From positions 1,984,001 to 2,048,000 of the forward strand of contig JASSKH010000037.1 in NCBI GenBank assembly GCA_031763025.1: DNA of 64,000 nt. The letters run 5' to 3'. Both the position numbers and the translations under genes were made by a program. Each line of letters begins with the position of its first letter. The first letter of the stretch is position 1. The notes beneath the pieces are model-generated. The model ran no database searches. It was not told where the DNA came from and was given only the letters and a program-made list of their open reading frames with translations. Below are positions 20,231 to 32,363 of the stretch, in pieces. This DNA is from Macrocystis pyrifera. Lineage: Eukaryota > Sar > Phaeophyceae > Laminariales > Laminariaceae.

Positions 20231-23200
20231 CATCATGTCGCCATGTACAGGTCCTGCTTGTAGGCGTCATCCACGATAGCAGGTAGTATTACTAATAGTA
20301 GTATCTTTACATGACACCCTTTCCTCTCTCCGTTCGTGCGTCATGCTATGAACAAAGGCCGTTCGCCTGGGTCAGCGATGGATGGGATCTGCAACGCCGT
20401 AGTGCCCGCCGGGAGCTTTTCAGTAGTGAAAAACTACGGTTTCAACCATGGCGCACTCTTGCGGAGACGCCCAAATCATCGGGAAGAATGCCACCACGTC
20501 AAGGTGAGGTTGATTGACGGTTGGGCAGATGGCGTGAAGGGATGGTTCGTTGATGGCTCGTTGGATTTTTGAGCGGTGTATCTCCGGAACAGATGCGATG
20601 CGTGTCAAACTAGGCTAGTAGGGTAGCTATTGAAAGTCTATATCCCACATGGTATGTCCTTCACCCTTCCGGTCGCCCGTAGCTACAAGCTGGCGCAGTG
20701 ACACCCACAAGTTCTCCACCCGCTTTCGTGCGACCTGCTGCCGTCGTCCCTTGCCACCACCACACGGTGCTGTGCAGTAGACAGAAATATTGCTACGCAC
20801 ACAGAGCAGGCTGTCGTGCGCATCGCGGGGGTCAAGGTCGTGGCGGACAACATCGGCGAAGGCCATCTCTTATACTTCCAGGGGAGAGCGATGCGGTAAG
20901 TTATACATGAAAAAACTCATGCGCCCTGCCTATGTGATGGCCGTCTAGCTAGTAGGTAGGGCATTTTCTATCGTTGGACCCATAATCGGACCCAGAGTAC
21001 AAGTGCGTAGACGAGCAGACCGCCTTGGCCAGATAATGAATTTCTCCTCTTGCGGGTATGTATGGGGGGAGAAAGTGAACCGAAGAGTAGGCATCCGTTG
21101 GGTCGATGGACAACGAGAAGTGGTGCAAGCGTGCTGTCTTCGCTCGTACGGCGTTCCGTTGGGTTGTACTAGCATGTCTTCAGGCTAGAACATTCTCGCC
21201 AACGTGTGGAACATCGTGCTGAGGATGAGTTTCACAAGATGAAAGAGCCTCTACTAGATTTAGAGGCGACAAGATTTCCATGGAGTGCACACCGTGCGCG
21301 AGTGCAATCAGGTCGTGCCTCAGGCGCGTTTTGTACTTCGAGATCGAGCCCAGAATTTTATGATTTGCATGTATGTTGAGATACGGACGATTGGTGACCT
21401 TCTACACTATGCTACACTATGGCTGTTTGTCGACAAAACCACCTTGCTGCCTATCGCCTATCCCGTTAATTTTGTCTACCGTTTCTATTTCCAGCGCCCG
21501 AAGCGATAAGTCTCAGTTGGAGCCAGTGACGAGGTCAAGCCGGAAGGCCTTGGCCAGCTGCGTCCGGCCTTGGATGCTATCCTATCAAGGTGAGGCTGGA
21601 CGCAATCTTGCCAGCGGGGAGGGTCTATGGAGCTATCGATAGCCAGCACGAGGAAATATCGTAGACGTGATGGCTCGATTGTCTCGCAGCTAGTGGTTAT
21701 GCGAGTGCGGCACCACACAAGGCTCGACCAAGGCGACCGTTAACAGTTATCTCTCACGACCGTAGTACGCAAACATCACTTGGTAAAAGCATACGCCAAC
21801 ATAGAAGCACGACTTGGATATATTGGTTTCGTGCCCTGAATATCAGCAATCGATTACACACCTTAAAATCCCCCGCGCGGATTTACCATCGTCGAAAAGT
21901 TTGGTGCGCACGGGCTGTTGGGTATTTCGTCATGACGACCTGTAAGACGTACTCCTATTGTCGAAAGGGGGGGGGTGCTAGACACAGGTGAGCGTTGCAA
22001 CATGCCCCAGTACACAGCACCATCGCCGTGGGGGTCGCTTTCGCTCGTACTTCACTTGCAACCGTTCGCTCTGCACCCCAACGGTAGCAGGTGGTAAGCT
22101 CTGGTTCGAGCGAGTCCTCACCACGGGTCGTGGTCGATCCTAACTTTCCCATGATTTTTCAGGGTAAGCACAGGGGCATAGGTCCGAAGCTACTATTAAC
22201 AGGGTTCCACGCACAATGACCCATAGACCAGACGATACGCAGGAAGTCACACCCGGGTGGTTCCACCCTACTTTTACGCGGTGGGTTTCAAGAAGAAACC
22301 AGATTCGTACCCTGTTCTTGACATGGGTATAAAACCGCGCGGAATTTCAGCTAGACTAGCATGGGGTCGGATACTGTAAAACGCGTATGCTATCGTAAGA
22401 TTGAGGTGGCAGGGACGAGCACGCTGACGCAGTAGATTGTGCAGGGGCCGGACCGCCGAATATAGGAACTGTGGACGGTCGAGCACCAACTTCTTGATAA
22501 TGCGCTGCGTTCGTTCGTGTCTGTACGACAGGCACGAACACCATTAACTCACTGGGTATGAATTACTGACGCTACGTCTGCACAAGTTCTGCGACTCCCT
22601 ACGAACAAACTGCGTGCCTGCACGTACTTCAAACTCCGTGACATTTTCTTTTGCGGCGATCGTGGTTTGAGTTCCGAGCGAGCACTAAAGCCTGGTATCA
22701 TCAACCCATGCGCCCTCACTGTGATTGGATTCGTTCGCGCCGTTTGCAGGCGGTCGGACAGGAATCCGTCCCTTCACAACCGTCCAGCCAACGGGGAACT
22801 CCAAATTTGATCACGTACCCAGCCGCGACGGCAGAGCGCGTGGAACCGATGCCGCAAGAAGCTGGCTAGGCGAATAATAACGACGATTGACTAGCTAGTT
22901 TCGGGTTGGCTTTCAGTGAGGGTACCACATTCCCGACAGTCCCCGCGTTAAAAGCTGCTCAAGCTGGTCCATTGCAGTGTGTCTATATTCGCGATCGACA
23001 CAGCGCAGAGGCGGAGAAGGCTAACGAGCATGATATGGGATGTTGACGTTAGGGGCGGACGGGGAATTACGTGGCGGGCGGGGAAGGCGGTGATGCTGGC
23101 AGTATTTTGAGTGAGAGGGGGAATTGTTGGCGGGGCGCTACCAAAAAAGTCGAAACGGAATGCCGATTCCGTTCACGGCCAAATCAACAGCGGATCTACT

Positions 23201-23271
23201 GGTTGTAGAACCCTTTTGCCGAATCGCAGTCCGCCCCTTCGGCATCGGTGCCGCGTCGCTATAGTCGATAT
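20231..23271. other. No gene recognised
   Basis: Many short open frames lie on both strands, but none reaches coding quality and no domain motif was found. The evenly mixed base composition could hide a heavily decayed insertion. I cannot support a family. Confidence 0.4.
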
Positions 23272-23369
23272 CCTTTTAGGAGTGCAGTTTATTTAGATCA
23301 GTTTTGGGGACAAACTACTTGGAATTAGAGTGGTTATTCCCCAAGACGGGACTGCAGTACTAAACGGGT
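23272..23369. mobile_element. GACTGCAG-type MITE, copy 5
   Basis: Left end CCTTTTAGGAGTGCAGTTT, centre 'acaaactacttggaattaga', right end CGGGACTGCAGTACTAAACG. Confidence 0.75.
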
Positions 23370-23898
23370 AAAGGATGTAGAAAAGGCCAAGAAATAGCTC
23401 GCCTTTTTGTGGCAAATAGGGGGCCTAGAGAGTCAGACCATCCAGGCTGCCATAAAACCCGTATAAATCTTGCATATGCATGTGTGTGCGTTGCATTCAC
23501 CACCGGCAATATTTACGGTTTGCACAAGGCTCGTGTTTCATGATCGGTGTGATAACATTAACAAATACCAGGTACTGTAAACTTCAAGTATACGCGTCAC
23601 AATAAAAAACAAAGCTACCCGTACCAGACAAAATATTACGACTGCTGTGTCTGTCCTCTCTACTGGACTTCTGTGTTTATTTATGAACCTGCGACGGTGC
23701 TGTCTTAGCTCCAGGTAAGGTAGAGAGTAGCCGCGCCTACCTAGTATTGTACCTGGGGTACATGTACACTACTACTGCTGTATGCAATTATACGTACATA
23801 CAGCCAGTAGGCTCCTTCCCGATGGAAAAAGATCGTATCCTTCGCATATTGACGAGTGCACCAGAGCGTAATCTCCTTACGACTTGTTACCGTCGTAC

Positions 23899-24007
23899 TA
23901 TTACGGGGGTCCATAGTTAACAGGACCTATGGTGTACATAAAAACCTATATATTTGCCTATTTTTACTAACAAAATTTGGTCCCGTTAACTATGGACACC
24001 CGTAATA
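23899..24007. mobile_element. TATTACGGGGG MITE, copy 4
   Basis: 109-bp copy with ends TATTACGGGGGTCCATAGTT and GGACACCCGTAATA, in the orientation opposite to copy 3 by its interior. Confidence 0.85.
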
Positions 24008-25178
24008 CCTGCTCTCGGCATGAAACTCGTTCTCGAGTACTACTGCTGTGCTGCTGTACCTACGCTCCGGGACGTTTCAGAGATATATCGCTCTTCCAAA
24101 CACCAACAGTAAAGATATCGCCAGCATAGCCCATTTGAGCAGCAGAACGCCAACTGCACAGACAGCGACGGCTACTGGCAACAGTTGAAACACTCAACAG
24201 GCGCAGTTGGCAACGAACGTGATAACCAACCGCACAGCGGATGTATCATCGCACCACAGAGTCCGCAGCCCTGTCTATTCTCGTTTACTGCGTACAGTCC
24301 CAGTTACGTATAGCACAGGGTTTCCAAGAATTTTGGCGGGCTTCGCCCGCGGAATTGAAGCAATTAATAGCTGGCCCGGTACACCAAAAATTCACCTAGT
24401 TATTATACAAGCAGCAGCAATCTACGAGTAGCAGTCTACGAGTACTACGTGTTAGTCTAGACTATATGAATAGTCCAAAAAATCTGACAGATTATTTATC
24501 GTTTTTACTGCTCCAGGTCCGAGGTGCATGCGGTATGCGATAATAATTATTGCGGAGATATAATGGGCAGGCCGAAAGAGGACACCACTTCGCCGACACC
24601 TGGTGCTGCCAGTAGAGTTTCAACAAAGTGGTCGCCGGGCTGAGACGGTAGCTCTTATTGGTCGACCACCACTCAAGAAAAAAATGAGCATTGAAATTGT
24701 TTGAGGCCCACGCTACAGCAGTAACCCTCTTGCTCCCGCTTGGTCGAGGCTATTTCCGCGGGCTGTGAACTACTGCTGTGAACCACAAAAATGATAGTTT
24801 TGAAACTTCACTCTGTTTCCACGCCGACCAGATTCCACCCGCCGGACCTGAGCCCTCCAAACTGACTCTGAACTGAAGATATAACAAGCCGCCGGCAGGG
24901 ACAACTGGGCACCCAAAACCGAGGGAAAATGGGGGGGGGGGGGGGGGAACACTGCAGACTTAATTAAGGATTCCGGTGATCAGTTTGCTAGAGAGGCCCG
25001 GTGTTGCTATTGTACTGCTAACTGTTGTATTCAGACAGCTGTAGTGCGACCACAGCAGCACGCGGGAAACGGTATCGCTCGCATAATCTGCACCAGTGGG
25101 TCGGATTCTACTGGTATAAAAATATTGTACGTCCGTATCTACCATCGTGGTGGGGAGGGGGGGGGGAGGAGCGCCCAC
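24008..25178. other. No gene recognised; G17 tract
   Basis: No coding signal was found. A run of 17 G lies at 24931-24947. Confidence 0.4.
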
Positions 25179-25287
25179 TACTACGGGGGACCGTAGTAAA
25201 CGGGACCAAATATCGTTAGTAAAAATAGCGAAATATGTAGGTTTTTGTGTGTAACGTAGGTCCTCTTAAATATGGTCCCCCGTAATA
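25179..25287. mobile_element. TATTACGGGGG MITE, copy 5
   Basis: The left end is changed to TACTACGGGGGACCGTAGTA. The right end is TATGGTCCCCCGTAATA. It follows a G-rich stretch. Confidence 0.8.
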
Positions 25288-25479
25288 TGTGATCCAGTAT
25301 TTGACTTACTTACCGGGAGGGAGCGGGAGGGGTAGGGCGAGGATAACAAACGGGATGGTGAGTGTTTCCGACTTGATCCGGCTTCAACAAAATGGTTGAT
25401 GGTCCAACACTAACCTCTCCTTACATCTTCATTCCAAGAAAAAATCCCTCAAGGCGGTCGGGCTTATAGAGGCTTCATA

Positions 25480-25538
25480 GGGTTAAAATAGGACTGCACT
25501 CCCGTTTTGGGGACAAATTACTTGAAATTAGTGTGAGA
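25480..25538. mobile_element. GACTGCAG-type MITE, left half only
   Basis: 'aaaataggactgcactcccg' followed by 'ttttggggacaaattacttg' matches the left half of the family. The copy then stops at a TA-rich stretch. Confidence 0.65.
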
Positions 25539-25682
25539 TATATATACTGGTATATATTTATACATATATATGGTACATATTTATACATACATATATGTGC
25601 ATGTACAAGTAGTAGAGCGCGGGTTTTATAGAGCTCGCTTCGCCATGACCTGCCCTTCGACAGGAGGGAGTGCATCTTTCAG

Positions 25683-25822
25683 CCAAGAGTTTGAAGGCAA
25701 AAAAAAAGCCGAAAGCAAATAAACCTGCTCTACCTGGACAAACTCACCCACAGGAAGGGGGGCCGAACTTCTACAATGTGTCGCTGCTGGAAGCTGAAAG
25801 ACAAGCGCTTCTGCTATCATGA
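25683..25822 (+). CDS. Candidate short terminal exon, Lys-rich then acidic helix
   Basis: After the acceptor-like CATCTTTCAG (ending 25682) the frame gives about 45 residues to a TGA at 25820. It has a Lys-rich part (K-S-L-K-A-K-K-K-P-K), a Pro/Gly turn (P-G-Q-T-H-P-Q-E-G-G-P), then N-F-Y-N-V-S-L-L-E-A-E-R-Q-A-L-L-L-S. The composition looks coding, but no partner exon was found. It could equally be a chance open frame. Confidence 0.3.
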
Positions 25823-26324
25823 GGGACCGGACCACAAAGGGTCGACAACCGAAAACCGAAAGCCTCCAGTGTGGCGATGAAGATTTACCGTACTATGTAT
25901 CATACCACTCTGACCGCGAATATAAACCCCATTTTCAACTCTCTAAGGTTAGTATGAAACGGAGCTTACATTCCCGGGCAGAGAAACACGTAAGATAGGA
26001 TACCCCCCCCCTGGGGCAATCATCCAGGCCGAGTTTCTTCACGCCAAGGGGGCCGGTCGGTCGCACACCGTCAAAATCGTGGTGTTACATATAGACGCAT
26101 GTCTAGGGGCATGTACATTCCCCATTGCCGAGAATTTCAGCTCGATAATTTTTCCCGAGAGGGTGTTTGTTACACGGTGTAGCTGTCGGTAGAGCGGTCG
26201 GTAACCCTGGCGCCGCGTCGGTAGTGTATACCAGGTATTTTATACTGCTGTATACTCGTAAGCTGCTCCAACTCTCGAGCGGCGTGTCGGGCTTGAACAA
26301 AAAAAAGCCAAGCTGTAGCCAGCA

Positions 26325-26372
26325 GCAGCAGCACAAGCAGCAGAAGCAGCAGCAGCAGCAGCAGCAGCACAC
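26325..26372 (+). repeat. CAG microsatellite
   Basis: CAG runs interrupted by ACAAGCAGCAGAAG. Both strands stay open here as poly-Gln or poly-Leu/Cys shadows. Confidence 0.8.
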
Positions 26373-26706
26373 CGCCGCACTGAAAATAGCGACACGCGAT
26401 CAACGAAGGCTGGATAGGTAGACCTTGGCCCGGCTTCGACAACCTGATTTCAAAATACAGCAGAATACTCGACTTTATACGAAGCCGTCTACTGCTGCAT
26501 TACTGCTGTCTGTACATACGTGTATTTAGCTCTAATCCCAAGTAATCTGTTTCAAACACGAGAGTGGTCCTAAAGGAGGTAAATTCAATCTAACTAACTT
26601 AAACCTAACCCTACGTACGGGAAGCCGAACCCCGACCGCCTGGGGAAATTTCTGGGGATGGAGTTGTAACGAGGAGTTGCTGCGGAAAATCGACCATTTT
26701 GACGGA

Positions 26707-26830
26707 AATGGGTCAAGTCGCACAAGAGCTGGGTCAACAAGTCGACAGAAGAAAAAGCGCGCTACACGGCGGCACGGTACGTTTGGCGCTCGTTCGAAAT
26801 GTACTTCAACCTTCAAGCTCGCAGTTGGTG
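26707..26830 (+). CDS. Short aromatic- and Lys-rich open stretch, possible decayed coding fragment
   Basis: The frame ending with TGA at 26828 includes K-S-H-K-S-W-V-N-K-S-T-E-E-K-A-R-Y and then W-R-S-F-E-M-Y-F-N-L-Q. That composition is unusual for random DNA. All three frames of this strand are open here, so the case is weak. I do not recognise a family. Confidence 0.2.
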
Positions 26831-29584
26831 ATACCGGATCAGTCAGTCGTTTGTTTTGTTGCATGGATGGTTTACTGTATGTAGCATGATCAGTCACATG
26901 GGGTCAATCACGTTAAGCTCCTGGACCGCTCCAGAAACCTGGGTATATACTATTGTAGTTACAGCAGTAGTCATAGAACCATGCCTCCAGAAAATAATCA
27001 CATAATTATTGCGGTAACGCTATAGCCCTCCAAGAGGAAACTACGTATGGGCAGTATTTTTTTTTCAAGACTCACAGCTACCGGTTTCATAAAAAAAAGT
27101 ACAAAGGAAATATGAATATGCTGCTGTACCTGATATGGTGTCTTATATACTATCAACAGGTGAAAAATACGAAAAAATACATATCAATAGTACTTGTACG
27201 TGATGTGTGCGCCGCCGAAAAATCCGCCATCTATGGCCCAACATCCTTGGAAGTGCGCGAACTGCAAATATAGTATTTTTCAAGCACAGCGACCAGCTGG
27301 CACACCAACCAAGCAGGCCTCTCTCTCGTTAGGGTTACTGTTGAAGCTAAAAGCTTAGAGTGTCGGGTCGGGGTGGTGGCCGCTGTGAGTCGAAGCCGGA
27401 AACAATATCACCATCGGGAAAAAAATCCCTTGAAAGTTTCGTGACAGAACCCTCTCACTGGAACAGCAACAATGTTATTCCGGCACTTCTGAAGAAGTTT
27501 GCCATACATGGCGGGTTTACGGCCGCTGCACACAGCAGATGTGCATACCCTCTGCCTGTACATAATACCCTTTGCCTGTACTACTGCCTCATCTCCTTCG
27601 CATCTTCGCTGTCCGGTGTGTGTTGCGTTCTTGACACTACAGATCGTACATAGCCCTTCTACAGAAATACATGAGAAAATTACTGTGGTCAAATATCATA
27701 CCCGGTCATCAAGTACGGTAGATTCGTGCCCGAAGCGGGATTTTTGCAATCCCACCGGGTACACGTTAGTGGCGTTTGTTGTTTTGTTTTTTCCGCCCAT
27801 CGACAACCTGCACACCCAGAGACCCCCACTGTCCGTGACGTTTACTCGTCTTTTTAATAGAGAGATGGAAGCTGTGTGGCCTAACACTGCGAGACCGAGC
27901 AAATACATCGCAAGTGAAGGCGATTAGTCAGTGCACCGCTGGACTTACTGCATACGAAAAAAAAGAACAAGCACAACCAGTACTCTTACCAGCACTCTTA
28001 TGTATAATTGAATACGGTCCAGCCGCAGCAACGCAAGAATCAGGGTGGTTGCTGTGATTTGTATGGAAAATAAACCATACCGGTAGTCGATAGAACCACC
28101 AATTTGCAAACAAGGCTGCACCAAGTTCAAGTTTGTCATCTGCGTGATCATCCCGCTCCGGTATTTCAGCGATGCTGGCCCCATAACCTGAGGGGTCATC
28201 CACGCAATGGACCATAGCTGTCAGGCAAAGACGTGATGTTTCACCGCTATTTTTCCTCGGGTGTAACCAAGAAACGTTGAATACTAGATTTGCTCTAAAT
28301 ATTCAAAGCATACAAGAAACTACAACTTCCAGTAAGAGCGATGACAATAAGAACGCTTTGTTTGCATAAATTGAATCCTCAAGATACACGCCGAAATATC
28401 TCCTTACTGCTCGCTATGAGCAACAATCTTTGCAAAACAGAATCCAAGCTTTGGAAAAAAACAAAGAAAGGCAAAAATACTCCCGTGGGCAGATGCTGGG
28501 CAAAGTTCGTTGACGAAAACTCAGCGAGCATCTCTTTAATTCGAAGCGGCGAAATTCCGAGTCCTCGACAAGCACCGATCAACAAAACGAAATATTGCGT
28601 CGAAAGCTCTGAACATGGCGCGCTCGTCGGGGGCTCCCACTCACCCTAGGGTCACCGTGCTCGCATAATGGCCGGTGATATGTGGCGGGCGCTGGCCAGG
28701 TGTATGATAAAAACACATTGGGCCGCTGGTGTGTAGAAAACAAACGATACAACTTCTCGCCCCCTCTCGGATGGCAAAAGTAGGAGGTTTTATTCAGACT
28801 AGGGAGAAAGAGAGTATAGACGCCGCCAGAAACGTCTCGCCCCCCTACTCCATGGGTTCCAGATGCTATCTTCGAGGCTGTCATCTACACTCATTGGTTT
28901 TGCCCGACACCAAGCGGATTGGTCGTGGGTTGATGGGATGTCGAGATCGCAGGTCTATCGTCGCACGAGATAATTTGTTGTCAGCGTACGGACAATTTAC
29001 GACCAGCAAAAAAAACACGTTGCGACACGTGCAGCCGCGCGTGGAAAAAAGAAAAAAAAAAAAAGAAGTTTTTTTCCACACAGCAGTAACTGCTTTCTTG
29101 AAAACACTAGTAGTACTTGTACGGTAGTTTGGAAAGTGGACTTTGGAACATTGTGCTTCCGTCAGCATCAGACTCAGAAATACTGCTGGTTTGGGTGCAC
29201 AAAATGTGCATGAAGGCTGGGGCCAAACTAAGAAATCAGTGTTTTTCACAATCAATAGAGGGTCCGTTCTACTAAACTGTTCAGGGGCACTGGTACACCA
29301 GTATGTACTGGCAGTATTACTCTACTGACAGTAGTAATGTACTGATTGACCCGGCCAGTACATCCGCCAGTAGTTTTTGCGCGCCCAGTAAACACGCCAT
29401 AATATAGTACGTATACCCACTGAAAGCGTTTCGAGAGGAGAGGCAAGAGAGGAGAGAGGAGAGAGGAGAGAGCGTATACTGCTGTTGCAATCCAGTAAAC
29501 TGGTTGATTTTGATCGCAGCACAATCGCTGCTGACTGAGTCAGCCAGTGCCCAGTCCTACAAAAAACACGACAAAACCAAGCTT
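26831..29584. other. No gene confirmed
   Basis: Possible weak coding scraps lie near 27928-28215 (minus) and 28380-28680 (plus, Gln/Lys-rich helix-like). They have no recognisable domain and no splice framework. A GAGAG-rich stretch lies at 29430-29471. Confidence 0.35.
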
Positions 29585-29765
29585 TCATTGCCTGTCTGTG
29601 TGTTGTGTTGTTTTCACATCAAAACGTTTTTTCTACCCAACCGACCAGTACACCCAGTGTCCGTCCTGATTCCTCTAATTCCTTATCCCACAAGTAGAGA
29701 GATACTACCAGGGTACAGCAGTACAGCAGCAGTACCTGTATTTCTGTGGTCACAGACTAAAGCGA
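29585..29765 (+). repeat. Diverged copy of the palindrome-core repeat
   Basis: 'gtgttgttttcacatcaaaa', 'ttttttctaccc', 'cacccagtgtccgtcctgat', 'agagagatact' and 'tctgtggtcaca' appear in the same order as at 50125-50240. Confidence 0.55.
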
Positions 29766-30074
29766 AAAAAATGCGATGAAGATAAACCGCCGAAAAAGGC
29801 TTGGGTACGTATACATACATACATACCTACGACAAACCCGTCCGATCGGAAAAAGCCTGAGACCTCGACCTGAGACACCAACCTCAAGACCCCCAACCTT
29901 CAAGTGACCTCCGAATTGGGAAAAAAAAACAAAAAAAAAAACAAAAAAACAAACAACGAGAAAACAACGACGACGGCGCGGCGACATCAAGAGCATCATC
30001 ACGACCACCAACAACATCAAGCTTCCCTCTACCTGGTGCGCAAGTATTATTTGTACGAACACGTGTCGTAGTAT

Positions 30075-30386
30075 TCATAATAATAGCATCTCACATAAAG
30101 CCGTCACTTGGCCTTCCGCGTCGAGGCAGACGTTGGCCCCTTCGTGGACGCATTTTTTCGCCTCCGCTATCGCTCGCTGCACTATTTCCGCGCCGGCCTC
30201 GGCGTGCGGCAAAACGTTCGGCGCCACAGAGTGCAGCCACTCCCCCACGTCGTCCGCCCCGACCAAGAGAGCCGCCGCGGCGGCCACGAGGCTGACCCCC
30301 AAGGCGCCCTTCAAGGCGCGCTTCAACGCCCGCGGCGGCTTCTCTGCTGCAGCTGCTGTACCTGAGGTGCCGTCTGGTTGCTTCAT
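30075..30386 (-). CDS. Small Ala-rich protein or exon with one membrane segment
   Basis: On the minus strand an ATG at 30386 directly follows an acceptor-like GCATCGCAG, and the frame runs about 103 codons to a stop at 30075-30077. Order of parts: a short Gly/Ala linker, a basic stretch (P-P-R-A-L-K-R-A-L-K-G), and a hydrophobic segment near residues 31-47 (A-L-G-V-S-L-V-A-A-A-A-A-L-L-V-G). Then comes an amphipathic tail with D-D-V-G-E-W-L-H, E-I-V-Q-R-A-I-A-E-A-K-K-C-V and C-L-D-A-E-G-Q. A GTGACGG sequence after the last could be a donor, in which case the last ten codons are intron. The frame is open further upstream but loses coding character. Family not recognised. High GC at codon third positions supports coding. 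Confidence 0.45.
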   Translation of the reverse strand: MKQPDGTSGTAAAAEKPPRALKRALKGALGVSLVAAAAALLVGADDVGEWLHSVAPNVLPHAEAGAEIVQRAIAEAKKCVHEGANVCLDAEGQVTALCEMLLL

Positions 30387-32162
30387 CTGCGATGCTGCTC
30401 TTATGACCCGAGTGCTGGAGTCCCCTGATGGGGAAGGGCATCGAAGATTTTGGGGCGATGGGTTGGTTGTTGATTGCGGTGTGTATTCATCTGATACCAC
30501 ACTTTGACACAGCAGTACGAATACACTCAAACAGCAGTATATACACAGGCACGCCACAGGTCAGCAGCACATATATCACACGACGTGTATGGTTTACACA
30601 AACATGTCAATACGTACTCGTAAGAGACCTTTACGCACAAATATCGCAAGACACGAAGTTATAGAGGGCAGGACAGGGAGACGGTTGGGACTTGCATAGT
30701 GCAGGTTAGGCCGCCGACAGCGGCGACGTTTTGAACGTTTGTCCGTGCTACCGGCGTGTCCGTGTGTGCCTTCCTTGCTTGCTGGGTCCTGCTGGACTGA
30801 CGAATGGACGCGTGAGAATCCAGTGTGAGCTGTCATCCGTCATTGATACGATCGCTCGCGCGTGTGGAAAGGTCGGAGATAATCAGACAGCACCGAGATA
30901 ACGCACACACGAAGAACGCAACGACAAAACTACAAATTTGACCAGCTGCATTCGGCCACTCGTTGCGGCTACAGCCTAGCCGACAGTAATTCCAGTCGTC
31001 CTCGGCAGTGCCTATAGGTGGTATCGTGGATTGTTCCGCCCGCACCTTGGCACATTTCCCTCGACTTCGCAGGACTGCAAGGAGCAGCAGATGATGCCAG
31101 CGAAGGGGTCAAAACGTTGAGGTCGCTAGCTGTGCCGGTTGGCTGGCATTCCAATACGGGAGCAGAAGAGGAAATCGCTCGGTTCCTCCCGGAGGAAAGC
31201 TTCGCCCCCACGTAGACGTCACTCCGGTCGTTGTGCGCACGTGAGTTTCCTCTCACAAAGGCCACCATACGCGTCTGTAGCAGAGGGCGTGAGAGAGGGA
31301 CACGGGTTGATCGGGAAAAAATTGGTGGTACCGAAAAACTTAGTTTCCCATTCTGCTACCGCCTACAAATCTCCAACAACACCATGGGAATGCCTAGTCA
31401 TTCCCATTGGGACAGAGCCTGTCAGAACAACAGCAGTGTACCAGCGGCTGAGCGCAAGGGTCTCCGGTTTAGCAACACCGAGTGGGCCGTCGAAACCCTT
31501 ATCTTCGTTAGTAGGTTGCCTTTACGTTGCGCTTCATACGCTGAGCAGCAAGCAAGCCGGCACGCTACGTCGTGCTTGTTGAAATCCCAAGAACACAAAG
31601 CGTATTGGGAGCAGGAGGGAAGATGGACGAGGACAAACAAGCAGGGAGCTTTTGGGAGCATCCAGAGGCTAAGGTATGTGCAAGTTAAGGCCAGGTGGAT
31701 ATATGTACTCGTACACGCTTTTGTGTGTTGGGTTGAGAAACCACGGGCGTGGTGGGGTTCGATACTCGGTACTGAACTCTGCCCTACGTGGCTCAACAAC
31801 TAAAAACCCAATGCCGTCTCTAGTCGTAGTTCGGTGGTCGTCTCGTAAGGTCGCAGGTACCTCGGGTACGACGGGTACGACTACTATTACAGCAGTAGAG
31901 TCACCAGTACGGTACACAGTAGCAGCAGCGAACATGATAGCTGAATTGTTTTAACTGGCCTCCTCTGTTGATCAATGCAGAGCTGGTACAGAGTGCCAGC
32001 ATAAAGTCTATCGCCTATCATGCTACTGCTGCTGCTGTTGTAGTTATGCCGCAGTCTCGAGCTTTACACGGGCTGCTTCGCCTTGCAGCCACTCGTACAG
32101 GCGGTGGGTCGGTAAGTCCTAACAACATCGGTTATTGCATTCCAGTACCAAGCTATGGCAGG
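30387..32162. other. No gene confirmed
   Basis: A 17-codon ATG frame at 31623-31673 ends exactly at a strong donor (AAG then GTATGT) and might be a first exon on the plus strand. A second open stretch lies at 31018-31215. Neither has a detectable partner. Confidence 0.35.
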
Positions 32163-32363
32163 CTAATTCTTGTACCGTCGGACTGGAAGGATCGAACTGG
32201 CCGGTTTCCGATCCACTATAAATTCGACGGGGTGGTTTTAGGAGGTGCTGCGCTGTGAGCCAGGAGCTGCAGCGACAGCAGCAGTAGAGCAGTCAACCCA
32301 ACATCGGAGAGGTGTTGAGGCTGCTCCTGTGCGACCGTGTGTTGTCGAGGGGTGGAGGGCTTA

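Noticed and set aside
20300-22900. Decayed retroelement or gene suggested by many short frames
   Set aside because: No reverse transcriptase, integrase, capsid or other motif could be found on either strand.
28341-28680. Possible decayed gene with Gln/Lys-rich helix
   Set aside because: Coding-like scraps fall in three frames with no recognisable domain.
31623-31673. 17-codon first exon ending at a GTATGT donor
   Set aside because: Attractive donor but far too short to support without a downstream exon.
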